A stretch of DNA of 64,000 nt from a marine bacterium B5-7 (GCA_021604525.1 BQJD01000002.1:88282-152281), one strand, 5' to 3'. Positions 1 through 8,905 are shown, numbered from the stretch's first letter. Made by a program: numbers and translations. Notes: generated by a model not told the origin, from the sequence alone.

Positions 1-121
1 CACCGGCCACCGGCACAAGCAGCATGACGACCGAGCGCCACCAGCCACGCAGATACAGCGCCGCAAACGCTGCCGCGTAGAATAAAACAAAGGGCGGCAG
101 GTCAGTCGTCCACAGAATCAT
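1..121 (-). CDS. N-terminal fragment of an MrpD/NuoM-like antiporter subunit (cut by window edge)
   Basis: This reading frame is missing from the ORF track because it runs off the left edge. It opens with ATG at 121-119 and reads MILWTTDLPPFVLFY followed by a hydrophobic stretch. The start overlaps the end of the 87-codon upstream gene by 20 bases, in keeping with the tight packing of the operon. Antiporter subunit D proteins in similar proteobacterial clusters often open with a short LPP-containing segment and then a first membrane helix, so a further proton-channel subunit is the best guess. Only 40 codons are visible, so the family call is an inference from context and the opening motif. 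Confidence 0.5.
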   Translation of the reverse strand, partial: MILWTTDLPPFVLFYAAAFAALYLRGWWRSVVMLLVPVAG

Positions 122-365
122 AGTAGTCTTCGTTACGCATTAGAACCTTACGCATTTCCTTCGCCAGCAGAACCAGAACGACACAAGCGACGAAACCATA
201 GAAGGCATAAAACCCGAACAAGGCTTCCAAAGGATTATCGACATGCCGGTGAATCACCAGATCGGCCAGTAATAGTATTACGCAGCAGACGATTAGCACC
301 CGCACAACCAGACGAACATTGCGCGGGTTATCGAAAACATGTTGTTTATCAGATTCGTTTTTCAT
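102..365 (-). CDS. Small two-helix membrane protein in the Mrp operon, unknown
   Basis: An 87-residue protein with a charged N-terminus, a hydrophobic segment at about residues 20-40, a second at about 48-68, and an acidic C-terminal tail ending in DSVDD. It lies 40 bases after the MrpD-like gene and overlaps the next antiporter gene by 20 bases, so it is almost certainly co-transcribed with the antiporter. I do not recognise it as one of the standard Mrp subunits. It could be an accessory or assembly subunit specific to this type of complex. The reading frame is supported by its operon position and membrane-protein composition, not by a known motif. Confidence 0.65.
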   Translation of the reverse strand: MKNESDKQHVFDNPRNVRLVVRVLIVCCVILLLADLVIHRHVDNPLEALFGFYAFYGFVACVVLVLLAKEMRKVLMRNEDYYDSVDD

Positions 366-405
366 CTTTCATACCTGAATAATTCTGCAATCATGTCTGA
401 CCGGA

Positions 406-1857
406 TTATCTAACCAGCATCGAGGCCACTCGATATAGCGGATCTGGAATAAAAAACAGTAAGACGGTCATCAAAACGGCCACCCCGATCGCCAACAGGC
501 AGGTAGCAGGTGCTTCATTGTAACGATGATCATCAATGGATCTTTTGAAGAAGCCACGTACCGGTATCTCAAGCAAGTAACCGATGTTGAGCAGGGTACT
601 GACCAGCAGTACCGATAGCAGCACCCACTGCCCTGTTTCCACTGTAGCCTGCGCCAGAAGCCATTTACTCCATACACCACCGGCCGGAGGCAATCCGGCA
701 ATACTGAGACTGGCGATAAAAAACGCCGTCATGGTCCATGGCATATCCTTTCCCAGACCGTCGAGCTCACTGACTTTTGATTTATTTGTAGCGATCAAAA
801 TCGCGCCAGCGCAGAAAAACAGGGTAATCTTTCCGAAGGCGTGCATCACGATGTGCATGGTTCCACCGATAACGCCGGCCTGTACTGCCAATAGCGAACC
901 AAGCACAACGTAGGACAATTGACTGATTGTTGAATAAGCCAATCGCGCCTTGAGATTGTCTTTGCTAAACGCGATCAATGAAGCAACAACAATTGTGAAT
1001 CCGGCAACATAACCCAGCATTTCCGCCGCCGGCAGTGTGGCCATGCGTTCGATGCCGAATATATATATGGATATTTTCATGATCGAAAACACACCGGCCT
1101 TGACGACCGCCACTGCATGCAGCAACGCACTGACCGGTGTTGGCGCGACCATCGCGGCCGGTAACCAGAAATGAAACGGCATTAGCGCCGCTTTGCCGAT
1201 ACCGAAGACAAACAACGCCAACAGCATACCAAGCATCATCGTAGTGCTGGCGTCGCTAAAGATCCCACCACTCACGAAGCTAAGCGTACCGGCTTCAAGA
1301 GCCGTCAGGATAATTGCAAGCAGCAGCATACTCATCGATGTACCCACCAGGACACCGAGATATATTCGGCCGCCAGCACGGGCCTTCGGTGTACCGACAT
1401 GGGTTACCAGCGGATAAGTCGAGAAGGTCAACAGTTCATAGCAAACGAACAGCATCAACAGGTCACCGGCGAAGGCCACCCCCATGGCGGCGGCAATTGC
1501 TATGGCAAAAAATGTATAAAACCGTGTTTGATTCTGTTCATTATGGCCACGCATATAGCCAATTGCGTAGATAGTTGTCACCAGCCAGAGGAAACCGGCT
1601 ATCAGTGCGAATAACATACCGAGCGGCTCAACCGCCAATGTCAGACTGAATCCGGGAATCGGCTCGGCAAGTACCAATGAAGGCATATCACCATCGAAGA
1701 CGTGACTTGCCAGCCAAACGAGATCAACACACAACACCACGGCCGTTGCGATACTGAAAAACTCACGCAGGTTGGGACGCGCGGCGGCCAGAAGCACCAG
1801 CATCGCACCGATAAGCGGCAACATGATGGCGGCCAGCATGGCATTTACGGGACTCAA
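406..1857 (-). CDS. MrpD/NuoM-like proton-translocating antiporter subunit (second copy)
   Basis: A 483-residue polytopic inner-membrane protein of the proton-antiporter M family, shared by Mrp antiporters and complex I subunits NuoL, NuoM and NuoN. A NuoL/MrpA-like stretch GYMRGHNEQNQTRFYTFFA is visible near residue 100. The family core follows, with conserved charged residues in helices, seen as the CYELLT glutamate, the GKAALMPFHFWLP segment and the HAVAVVKAG segment. These residues form the ion channel in relatives. The start overlaps the stop of the preceding mrpD by 4 bases. It is one of at least two, probably three, such subunits here, which is more than a simple Mrp operon carries. 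Confidence 0.88.
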   Translation of the reverse strand: MSPVNAMLAAIMLPLIGAMLVLLAAARPNLREFFSIATAVVLCVDLVWLASHVFDGDMPSLVLAEPIPGFSLTLAVEPLGMLFALIAGFLWLVTTIYAIGYMRGHNEQNQTRFYTFFAIAIAAAMGVAFAGDLLMLFVCYELLTFSTYPLVTHVGTPKARAGGRIYLGVLVGTSMSMLLLAIILTALEAGTLSFVSGGIFSDASTTMMLGMLLALFVFGIGKAALMPFHFWLPAAMVAPTPVSALLHAVAVVKAGVFSIMKISIYIFGIERMATLPAAEMLGYVAGFTIVVASLIAFSKDNLKARLAYSTISQLSYVVLGSLLAVQAGVIGGTMHIVMHAFGKITLFFCAGAILIATNKSKVSELDGLGKDMPWTMTAFFIASLSIAGLPPAGGVWSKWLLAQATVETGQWVLLSVLLVSTLLNIGYLLEIPVRGFFKRSIDDHRYNEAPATCLLAIGVAVLMTVLLFFIPDPLYRVASMLVR

Positions 1858-3329
1858 GAAACGCCCCCTAAAAGCCAGATGGCGGCCGCCTTTGCTGAAC
1901 CGATATTGATACCCGTGAAAATACCGAAATAAATATTTGCCAGTGCCAGAATCCAGGCTGGTGCAAGCAACGATAATGGTGCTTCCTGACGTGGCGCATT
2001 TTCAGCAGGCGGCCGGATCATGATTTCAATCACCCGCCAGATATAAACAACGGCAAGTAGCGAACCAATGAGCACCAGTAGTGCAATCATCCACCAACCG
2101 GCCGCCAAAGCTGCTTGAACCAGCAGCCACTTGCTGGTGAAACCAGCAGTCAGCGGCATGCCAATTAGACTTAAACTGGCAATCGTAAATGCGCCGAATG
2201 TCCACGGCATACGTCGCGACAGGCCTGTCAGGTCATCGCGCATGACGCTTCCGATCTGATACACCACACAAGCCAGTGCCAGAAACAGCGCGCCTTTCAT
2301 CAGTGCATGGTTAAATATATGCGCAATACTCGCCGTGACCCCGGCCTGGCTGGCAATGGCGATACCAAGCAGCATATAGCCTATCTGTGCGACGCTTGAA
2401 TACGCCAGCATGCGTTTAATATCACGCTCGAAAATTGCCACTGTCGAAGCAACCAGAACAGCGGCGACAGCAAGCACTGCAAGGATTGCCGATAGCGGCA
2501 TCTCCACAAAAGAAAACTGATAACCAAAAATGGTGAACAGGAATCGAATCAGCGCGTACAGGGCAACCTTGGTTGCAGTGGCGGCGATGAACGCCGACAC
2601 CACGCTGGGTGCATAAGCGTATGCATTCGGTAACCACAGGTGAAGTGGAAACATGGCGATCTTCAAACCCATGCCAACCGTCAGGAATGCCAGAGCACTC
2701 TCCATCGTACGGGTGGCTATCGTGTCCGGTAAACGCACCGCGATATCCGCCATGTTAAGGCTACCGGTGGCTAAATATAAAAACCCGACACCAATAATTA
2801 TGAAAGTGGCGCCAATCGTACCCATGACCAGATACTGGAACGATGCAGTCAGCGCCCGGCGATCGCGTCCCATGGCGATCAGAACGTATGACGACAGTGA
2901 GGATATCTCAAGGAAAACGAACAGGTTAAAAGCGTCGCCGGTTACCGTCATGCCTATAAGACCAGACAGACATAACAACCAGGCGGTGTAGAAAAGCGGC
3001 TGACGTGAACTATCAATTTCCTTGTTAATACTGAGCCTGGCAGACAACAGGCATACGCTGCTGATGCCGGATACAATCAACATCACCAGTGAGTTGACCG
3101 GATCGACTCGATATTCGATCCCCCACGGCGCGGCCCACCCTCCAAGGGGTGTCACGATCATGCCGTCGCTTTGCACCAGAACGAACAGACGCACCGAGAT
3201 GGCAAAGCACGCAACACTGGCAACCAACGCCAGCAACCACGACCAGCGGGCACGTGGCATTAACACACAAAGTGGTGCCGCCAGCAGTGGGGCTACCACC
3301 GCAAGCACGCTCAATTGCTCATCAATCAC
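1854..3329 (-). CDS. mrpD: Na+(cation)/H+ antiporter subunit D
   Basis: A 491-residue polytopic membrane protein matching MrpD/MnhD. It has the family signature segments FVFLEISSLSSYVLIA (the key glutamate in a helix near residue 140), MFPLHLWLPNAYAYAPS and the TATKVALYALIRF lysine helix. It directly follows mrpC with a 4-base overlap, the classical C-D order. With MrpC and the other small subunits it forms an inner-membrane complex exchanging monovalent cations for protons, used for pH and sodium homeostasis. The second antiporter subunit follows with the same 4-base overlap, implying translational coupling. Confidence 0.92.
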   Translation of the reverse strand: MIDEQLSVLAVVAPLLAAPLCVLMPRARWSWLLALVASVACFAISVRLFVLVQSDGMIVTPLGGWAAPWGIEYRVDPVNSLVMLIVSGISSVCLLSARLSINKEIDSSRQPLFYTAWLLCLSGLIGMTVTGDAFNLFVFLEISSLSSYVLIAMGRDRRALTASFQYLVMGTIGATFIIIGVGFLYLATGSLNMADIAVRLPDTIATRTMESALAFLTVGMGLKIAMFPLHLWLPNAYAYAPSVVSAFIAATATKVALYALIRFLFTIFGYQFSFVEMPLSAILAVLAVAAVLVASTVAIFERDIKRMLAYSSVAQIGYMLLGIAIASQAGVTASIAHIFNHALMKGALFLALACVVYQIGSVMRDDLTGLSRRMPWTFGAFTIASLSLIGMPLTAGFTSKWLLVQAALAAGWWMIALLVLIGSLLAVVYIWRVIEIMIRPPAENAPRQEAPLSLLAPAWILALANIYFGIFTGINIGSAKAAAIWLLGGVS

Positions 3330-3730
3330 CCGTCTATGCCCCCGGCACTTTCACCCGAATGATTTGAAGTGTCGTTTAACCCTTCGGTTTCCTTGAGGTG
3401 AATCTCGTCCTCTTCGAGACTGCCATAGGCCTCCTTGATGCGGATCGCCAAAGCCAGACCCAAGGCTGTCGTAGCCACACCCACCACGATAGCGGTGAGG
3501 ATCAGCACATGGGGTAGCGGATTGGAATACACGTCCGTACCATCACGCAGAATCGGCGGCTCGCCGCCGGTCACCACACCCATGCTGATGTATAAAATGA
3601 ATACCGATGCCTGGAACAGGTTCAGACCAACGACTTTCTTAACCAGGTTGCCACTGGCGATAACCACGTAAAACCCGGTCATCATCAGGAACACTACAAC
3701 CCAGTAATTGAGATGTCCGAGAATATCCAT
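3326..3730 (-). CDS. mrpC: Na+(cation)/H+ antiporter subunit C
   Basis: A 134-residue NuoK-like protein with three predicted helices. The middle region GLNLFQASVFILYIS and the third-helix region ending DPLPHVLILTAIVVG-like sequence (here NPLPHVLILTAIVVG) are typical of MrpC/MnhC. An acidic C-terminal extension of about 25 residues follows the last helix. It lies 5 bases after mrpB and overlaps mrpD by 4 bases. NuoK relatives contribute a proton path in complex I, and MrpC is essential to the antiporter in studied Mrp systems. Confidence 0.93.
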   Translation of the reverse strand: MDILGHLNYWVVVFLMMTGFYVVIASGNLVKKVVGLNLFQASVFILYISMGVVTGGEPPILRDGTDVYSNPLPHVLILTAIVVGVATTALGLALAIRIKEAYGSLEEDEIHLKETEGLNDTSNHSGESAGGIDG

Positions 3731-3735
3731 ATCTT

Positions 3736-4158
3736 TTAGCGACGCGCGCCACGTCCGGCAAATGCCAGGAATATGCTGATCATGACAGCAGCAACGGTAA
3801 TCCCGACGCCGAGTTCAACCAGGAATATACCCAGATGCTGACCATGGACAGGATCGTGGGCGAGAGTATTGTAATCGAGGAAATCGCTGCCGAGCAGCAA
3901 TGTGTAAACGCCCACCCCGCCGTAGATCAACACGCCTGTCGCAATTAATACTTTTAGCACCTTTGCGGGTATCACCCGCTCAGCCGCTTCAATGCCGAAT
4001 ACCATGGCATACAAGACCAATGCGGCGGCAAATATCACCCCGGCCTGAAACCCACCCCCGGGACCGTAGTCGCCGTGAAACTGAACGTACAGTGCAAATA
4101 GCAGAATCAAAGGGATCATGATTTTAGCAATCACCCTTAAAACCGGATTGTTGATCAC
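3736..4158 (-). CDS. mrpB: Na+(cation)/H+ antiporter subunit B
   Basis: A 140-residue membrane protein of the MnhB family. The diagnostic loop GDYGPGGGFQAGVI follows the first helix at about residues 29-42, and about four helices are predicted. It overlaps the upstream DUF4040-type gene by 4 bases and is followed by mrpC after 5 bases. It corresponds to MbhF of archaeal membrane-bound hydrogenases. Function in the complex is structural, with a proposed role in the ion path. Confidence 0.93.
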   Translation of the reverse strand: MINNPVLRVIAKIMIPLILLFALYVQFHGDYGPGGGFQAGVIFAAALVLYAMVFGIEAAERVIPAKVLKVLIATGVLIYGGVGVYTLLLGSDFLDYNTLAHDPVHGQHLGIFLVELGVGITVAAVMISIFLAFAGRGARR

Positions 4159-4691
4159 TTGCGTCGCCCTCTTACGCCGATGCCGAGCAAGGCCATGACG
4201 CCAATTCCGGCTGTGAAGATCACCGTCAATTCGCCGAATGTGTCATATCCTCGATAGCTCGCCAGAATCGATGTCACCACGTTGGGGATACCGATCTCGG
4301 TCGAAGATTGTTCAAGATAGCGATCCGCCACATGGAGATTGACGCTGCTGTTGGGATCACCAAAAAGCGGCATGTCCAATGTTCCATAGACCAGAACCGC
4401 GCCAGTCAAGCCGACCACGGTGAGCGGTAATAGCGATTTGTGCGTCGACGGCTTTTCAAAACGCCCGGTCAGAACCAGAGTGGCAAGCATCAGGATGGTG
4501 GAGATGCCGGCACCCACAGCCGCTTCAGTAAAGGCGACATCCACCGCATCCATCTGGACAAACATCGACGCCGCCAACAAACTGTAGATGGAGAACATGA
4601 TAACCACAGCGAACAAATCGCTCAGACGAATAGCCGCCAGGGCGATCAATATCATCATCGCAAACAGCGCAATGAGAATTGGGTCGCTCAT
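4155..4691 (-). CDS. MbhD/MbhE-like (MrpA C-terminal domain) antiporter subunit
   Basis: A 178-residue membrane protein that corresponds to the C-terminal part of MrpA, free-standing here. Residues 1-80 match the DUF4040/MbhD type, with the motif VDVAFTEAAVGAGIST. The C-terminal part, GYDTFGELTVIFTAGIGVMALLG, is the MbhE-like segment. In canonical Mrp operons these domains are fused behind the NuoL-like part of one large MrpA. A separate D/E protein between MrpG and MrpB copies the order seen in archaeal Mbh operons. It overlaps both neighbours by 4 bases. Confidence 0.87.
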   Translation of the reverse strand: MSDPILIALFAMMILIALAAIRLSDLFAVVIMFSIYSLLAASMFVQMDAVDVAFTEAAVGAGISTILMLATLVLTGRFEKPSTHKSLLPLTVVGLTGAVLVYGTLDMPLFGDPNSSVNLHVADRYLEQSSTEIGIPNVVTSILASYRGYDTFGELTVIFTAGIGVMALLGIGVRGRRK

Positions 4692-5080
4692 TCGGTATTT
4701 CCTTGCGATTGATCACCTGACTCACGGATTAGCGGCCAAACGTTATTCGTCACGCCGAACTCCAGTTCCTTGTTATGGCCTTCACGGGCAGATCGTGCGT
4801 TATAGTGGGCAATCGATCTTGACAAGGCATGGGATGCAGTCGGATTGGTAAACAGCAGCACTGCCAGAATTACCAACAGCTTGATCGTTAACAAGGTGAA
4901 TCCCGCCTGTACCATCAGGCCCAGCACGATCAGGGCGACGCCCAGGGTATCGGTGATTCCGGCCGCATGAATCTGGGCCATTGCATCAGGGAAACGAAGA
5001 ATACCGATCGTGCCAACCAACATGAAGAAGGCACCGGAAAATAACAATATCCCACTCACCACATCCATCATAACGCTCAT
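4688..5080 (-). CDS. mrpG: Na+(cation)/H+ antiporter subunit G
   Basis: A 130-residue MnhG/MrpG protein. It carries the family signature GTIGILRFPDAMAQIHAAG at about residues 23-41, followed by two further helices, and a hydrophilic C-terminal tail of about 45 residues. It overlaps mrpF by 4 bases and the MbhD/E-like gene by 4 bases. MrpG is a small structural subunit of the antiporter complex. Confidence 0.94.
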   Translation of the reverse strand: MSVMMDVVSGILLFSGAFFMLVGTIGILRFPDAMAQIHAAGITDTLGVALIVLGLMVQAGFTLLTIKLLVILAVLLFTNPTASHALSRSIAHYNARSAREGHNKELEFGVTNNVWPLIRESGDQSQGNTE

Positions 5081-5373
5081 TGAACTTCTTCCCTTTCGGT
5101 GTCCGGATCATCCCGGTCGAGGAAACCACCATATTCCACGCAGCGTAATACCGCCACGGTGCCGATAAAGCCGATGATAGCGTACATGAGTGAGATATCC
5201 AGATAATCCGTTGGCGATTCGGACAAAAATCCGATCACTGCGATTAGCAGGAGCGTCTTGGTATTAAATGAGTTCGCGGCCAAAATCCGCTCGAATACGC
5301 TTGGTCCACGGATCGCACGGATCAGCACCAACGCCATTCCGAGAAGTAACGCCGCAGCGGTTAATTCAAGCAT
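5077..5373 (-). CDS. mrpF: Na+(cation)/H+ antiporter subunit F
   Basis: A 98-residue three-helix membrane protein of the MnhF/MrpF family. Recognisable elements are IRGPSVFERILAANSFNTK near residue 25 and the DYLDISLMYAIIGFIGTVAV segment before the charged tail. Its start codon shares a base with the mrpE stop region, so the two genes are likely translationally coupled. It corresponds to MbhB. Confidence 0.93.
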   Translation of the reverse strand: MLELTAAALLLGMALVLIRAIRGPSVFERILAANSFNTKTLLLIAVIGFLSESPTDYLDISLMYAIIGFIGTVAVLRCVEYGGFLDRDDPDTEREEVQ

Positions 5374-5852
5374 CAGGTTCCAGACTCTAACTTGAGCACC
5401 CGACGATTCATCGCCCCATCGTTGAGGTCACGTCTGGCATCAGCCGTCAGTGCATGAACCAGAATGTTGTCTTTGTTGATTGCCACTGCAACGGTACCCG
5501 GTGTAAGTGTAATGGAATTGGCAAAACATACCCGAAAGACATCGCCCGATTGCGAACATGGGGTTGTGAACAGAGCAGGATCGATAATGGGACGTGGTGC
5601 CAGAATTTGCCTGGCCACAGCGATGTTGGACTTAATGACCTCAATAAACAACCAGCCCCAATATAACGGTATACGGGGCAGAATCGTGATTGGCAGGACC
5701 TCAGAATCGATCAGCGCCATGCGTCCGGCCAGCATCAAAACCATGCCGACCGACACTATCCCAAGGGCCAGCAAGTACCATTCGGTATGGCCCGACAGCA
5801 CCCACCACAGCCCGGCGAGCAGAAGCGTATAAACAATCTTTATCACTTTCAA
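5373..5852 (-). CDS. mrpE: Na+(cation)/H+ antiporter subunit E
   Basis: The first gene of the antiporter operon, 159 residues, MnhE/MrpE family. Two N-terminal helices are followed by a soluble domain carrying the family motif ANSITLTPGTVAVAI at about residues 110-124. The ORF start at 5852 is TTG; an in-frame GTG lies 6 bases downstream, and an AAAGG-like ribosome site sits better for the TTG. A typical C-terminal histidine/DP motif of some MrpE proteins is replaced by a Lys/Leu/Glu end. The operon promoter must lie in the 334-base gap toward ald. Confidence 0.9.
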   Translation of the reverse strand: MKVIKIVYTLLLAGLWWVLSGHTEWYLLALGIVSVGMVLMLAGRMALIDSEVLPITILPRIPLYWGWLFIEVIKSNIAVARQILAPRPIIDPALFTTPCSQSGDVFRVCFANSITLTPGTVAVAINKDNILVHALTADARRDLNDGAMNRRVLKLESGT

Positions 5853-6186
5853 AGACCAACCTTTATTCAGATTTGTTTAGATGATAAATGAATTGTACAT
5901 GGGGACAGCCCGCCTTATACCTCATTACGGGATAACGGAAAATAATCAAATGCTATGTGTAGCAGTAATCACGTTGATATTTAATGCAATTTCGATCGGC
6001 ATTGTGTCACTATATATCTGAATTATCTGGTCCATCGGTGAACTTATCGCTGGTACTAGTTTAATTTCACATACTTCATTATGGTGCGTGAGCGCCACAT
6101 AGCGCTTTGAAGATAAACCAATTTACCGACACATCACGGACAATCATTTCCGTCATACATATGTCTACTTCAATGGGAAAGATGCA
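5853..6186. other. Divergent intergenic region, mrpE / ald
   Basis: A 334-base AT-rich spacer between the divergent mrp operon and ald, with no supported gene. It must hold both promoters, but I could not pick a convincing -35/-10 pair by eye. A short inverted repeat AGCGC-N6-GCGCT lies at 6091-6106, about 80 bases before ald. Confidence 0.5.
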
Positions 6187-7308
6187 ATGATTATTGGAGT
6201 TCCAAAAGAAATCAAGAATCACGAATACCGGGTCGGGATGGCTCCCGCCAGCGTTCGCGAGGCCGTGGCCAATGGTCACACTGTTCTGGTAGAAAGTTGT
6301 GCCGGTGAAGGTATCGGATGCCTGAACGATGAGTATGTAGCCGCTGGCGCAGAAGTAATTGAAAAAGCTGAAGATATTTTTGCTCGCGCCGATATGATCG
6401 TAAAGGTGAAAGAACCCCAGGCGGTTGAACGGGCCATGCTTCGCGAGGGTCAGATTCTATTCACCTATCTGCATCTGGCGCCAGACCCGGAGCAGACCAG
6501 CGATTTGGTGAAAAGTGGCGCAATCTGCATCGCATACGAGACCGTCACCTCGCCCTATGGTGGCCTGCCATTGCTAGCCCCAATGTCGAAGGTTGCCGGA
6601 CGTATGTCCATACAGGCTGGAGCCTATTGTCTTGAACATCCCCACGGTGGTCTCGGCATGCTGCTGGGCGGCGTACCGGGGGTCGATCCGGCCAAGGTCG
6701 TCATTCTCGGCGCCGGTGTGGTGGGTACCCACGCGACCCATATCGCTGTCGGCATGGGTGCGGATGTGTGGGTCATCGATCGCAGCCCCGAGGCGATCGA
6801 AGCACACTGGCGCCAGTTCGGTCGCAGCACCAACACCGTATTCTCAACCACGGAATCGGTTGAACGGCATGTTCTTGATGCCGATCTGGTGATCGGTGGC
6901 GTACTGATTCCCGGCGCCGAAGCGCCCAAGCTAGTCACTGCCGACATGGTCCGCCGAATGAAACCCGGTTCAGTCATCGTCGATGTCGCTATCGACCAGG
7001 GAGGTTGCTGCGAAACCTCGCGAGCCACCACCCATGCCGAACCGACATATATTGTTGATAATGTGGTCCATTACTGCGTTGCCAACATGCCAGGCGGCGT
7101 GCCGCGCACCTCGACCTACGCACTTAACAACGTTACCCTGCCACACATACTAAAGTTGGCCAACAAGGGATATATCCAGGCGCTGACCGACGATCCCCAT
7201 CTGCGCAATGGCCTGAATGTTCATAAAGGCCGAATAACCCAGCGTGAAGTCGCCCATGACCTCGACTACGAATATCTTGACCCCCAAGTTGCCTTGGCAA
7301 ATGAATAG
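6187..7308 (+). CDS. ald: Alanine dehydrogenase
   Basis: A 373-residue NAD-dependent L-alanine dehydrogenase, interconverting L-alanine and pyruvate plus ammonia. The N-terminus [17 protein letters not shown] is the family signature. Lys75 in VKVKEP and His96 in TYLHLAPD occupy the catalytic positions known from the Mycobacterium enzyme. The dinucleotide-binding glycine motif GAGVVG is at residues 175-180. Length equals the family norm. It is monocistronic, with a strong terminator about 50 bases after the stop. It could serve nitrogen assimilation or alanine catabolism. Confidence 0.97.
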   Translation: MIIGVPKEIKNHEYRVGMAPASVREAVANGHTVLVESCAGEGIGCLNDEYVAAGAEVIEKAEDIFARADMIVKVKEPQAVERAMLREGQILFTYLHLAPDPEQTSDLVKSGAICIAYETVTSPYGGLPLLAPMSKVAGRMSIQAGAYCLEHPHGGLGMLLGGVPGVDPAKVVILGAGVVGTHATHIAVGMGADVWVIDRSPEAIEAHWRQFGRSTNTVFSTTESVERHVLDADLVIGGVLIPGAEAPKLVTADMVRRMKPGSVIVDVAIDQGGCCETSRATTHAEPTYIVDNVVHYCVANMPGGVPRTSTYALNNVTLPHILKLANKGYIQALTDDPHLRNGLNVHKGRITQREVAHDLDYEYLDPQVALANE

Positions 7309-7356
7309 AACCTTCTCAATATGAGTGAAAAAAGATAACTGCAACAACATTGTCTG

Positions 7357-7389
7357 AAAAATGCGGGGTCAGGGCCCCGCATTTTTTTT
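7357..7389 (+). terminator. Rho-independent terminator of ald
   Basis: A GC-rich stem TGCGGGG / CCCCGCA with a 6-base loop (TCAGGG), flanked by five A on the left and eight T on the right. The A/T flanks extend the stem to 12 pairs and could allow it to act on both strands. Confidence 0.92.
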
Positions 7390-7472
7390 ACCGGAGCATT
7401 TATATTTAGGCGGATCATGGCAAAACCCTAAACCGGTCACACTCATCTGCCAACGCCATACTGCCATTCACC

Positions 7473-8231
7473 ATGAATATAACCACCCTCACCGGTTACG
7501 ATATCCCCTCGCTGTTGCTTATCGCCGCAGTGATATTCTTCGCCGGTTTCATGCGTGGCTATGCTGGTTTCGGCTTATCGGCTCTCGCAGTCAGTGCACT
7601 GTCAATTGTTATTGACGTATCCGCTATCGTACCCGTGGTCTGGGCGCTGGAAGTGGCGGCAAGCGTACAAATGGTACCCACGGTGGTGCATCAAATTGAC
7701 CGACCCCTGTTGTCAAGACTGACAATCGGCATGCTGGTGGCGGTACCCTTCGGACAATGGCTGCTGCTGTCGTTGAATGCGGACACAACACGAATTGTCG
7801 TCAGCTCGATCGTGCTGTTGCTAGTGGGTTTCAATATTTTCGGCTTAAGCCTGGAACGTTTTCGAAGCAAGGGCTTCTACCTGATCACAGGAATTATTGG
7901 AGGCACTATCAACGGTATGGTTGCCATGGGAGGGCTGGTTGTCAGCAGCATATTGCTCAACACCACACTTAGCATTAACACCTTGCGCGCCACTCTGATC
8001 GCTTTTTTCTTCTTTACCGGCATCTATGCCATCATAATTGGTTATGTTAGCGGACTGGTTAACGGACACACGCTGATCGTATCAGCCTTGATGCTGCCAC
8101 CGATGATCTTCGGTGTACGCGCCGGTCATCGTCGATTCAATCCCGCTCGGGTTAAGACATATCGCCGCGCGACACTTGGCCTGCTTGCAGTGCTCGCCGT
8201 GAGTGGACTCATGTTCACCCTGTACCGATAA
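7473..8231 (+). CDS. TauE/SafE-family sulfite/anion exporter
   Basis: A 252-residue membrane protein with about eight predicted helices, of the TauE/SafE (DUF81) family. Typical features are the N-terminal FFAGFMRGYAGFGLSAL segment (residues 23-39) and its repeat-like counterpart GIIGGTINGMVAMGGLVV in the second half. Family members export sulfite, sulfoacetate or related anions, and many are uncharacterised. It follows ald on the same strand but is separated by a strong terminator, so it is probably transcribed on its own. Sulfite export would suit a sulfur oxidiser; substrate is not shown by the sequence. Confidence 0.88.
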   Translation: MNITTLTGYDIPSLLLIAAVIFFAGFMRGYAGFGLSALAVSALSIVIDVSAIVPVVWALEVAASVQMVPTVVHQIDRPLLSRLTIGMLVAVPFGQWLLLSLNADTTRIVVSSIVLLLVGFNIFGLSLERFRSKGFYLITGIIGGTINGMVAMGGLVVSSILLNTTLSINTLRATLIAFFFFTGIYAIIIGYVSGLVNGHTLIVSALMLPPMIFGVRAGHRRFNPARVKTYRRATLGLLAVLAVSGLMFTLYR

Positions 8232-8241
8232 TCGACGAAGG

Positions 8242-8904
8242 TCAATCCGAGGATCGACCATAACCAGCAAATCTGGCTTCGACCTCCGCCATCTGCACAT
8301 CATCCAGCAGTACCGGTTCACCCACACCAAGCGCCAACAGGTATTGCTGAGCAAGCGCTTCCAGCTCGATAGCCCGCCACAATGCCTGGTCAATATCCTT
8401 GCCGTAGCAAATCATGCCGTGATTGGCGAGCAAGCAGGCGAAGCGCCCATCCAGGGCATTCAACATGTTGATGGACAATTCAGCACTGCCGAACGTAGCG
8501 TATGACGCGCAGCGTATGTTACGACCGCCGGCAATCGCTACCATGTAGTGGAATGCAGGAATGCCGCGATTCAGGCAAGCGAGCGCGGTAGCATGCGGTG
8601 GATGGGCATGCACCACTGCACCGGCGTCAGCGAATCGTGAATAAATGTCGACGTGCATGCGCCATTCTGAAGAAGGCGGTTTAGATGCATGGGTGTTGGC
8701 GGTGTCGATATCACCTGCCGTGTCGAGCGCCACGATCTGCTCGGGCAACATCGAATCATAAGCAACCCCACTTGGTGTAATGAGACAGCCGCCCGATGTG
8801 CGAATACTGACATTACCCGACATGCCCTGATTGATTCCGGCACGATTCATGGCCAGGCAGGTATCGATCACTTGTTGGCGCTGGACGTTATCGCGAATCA
8901 CCAC
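8242..8904 (-). CDS. Class II aldolase / adducin-family protein (FucA-like)
   Basis: A 220-residue metal-dependent aldolase of the L-fuculose-phosphate aldolase type. The phosphate-binding SGN lies at residues 29-31 and the general-base glutamate Glu80 in SSEW. Zinc ligands are His99 and His101 in HAHPPHATAL and His162 in LANHG. All expected catalytic groups are therefore present. Substrate cannot be read from the sequence; related proteins act on fuculose phosphate, methylthioribulose phosphate and other sugar phosphates. It ends only 10 bases from the convergent exporter gene and begins 2 bases after lptG, so it may be read through from lptFG. Confidence 0.85.
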   Translation of the reverse strand: MVIRDNVQRQQVIDTCLAMNRAGINQGMSGNVSIRTSGGCLITPSGVAYDSMLPEQIVALDTAGDIDTANTHASKPPSSEWRMHVDIYSRFADAGAVVHAHPPHATALACLNRGIPAFHYMVAIAGGRNIRCASYATFGSAELSINMLNALDGRFACLLANHGMICYGKDIDQALWRAIELEALAQQYLLALGVGEPVLLDDVQMAEVEARFAGYGRSSD

Positions 8905-8905
8905 A

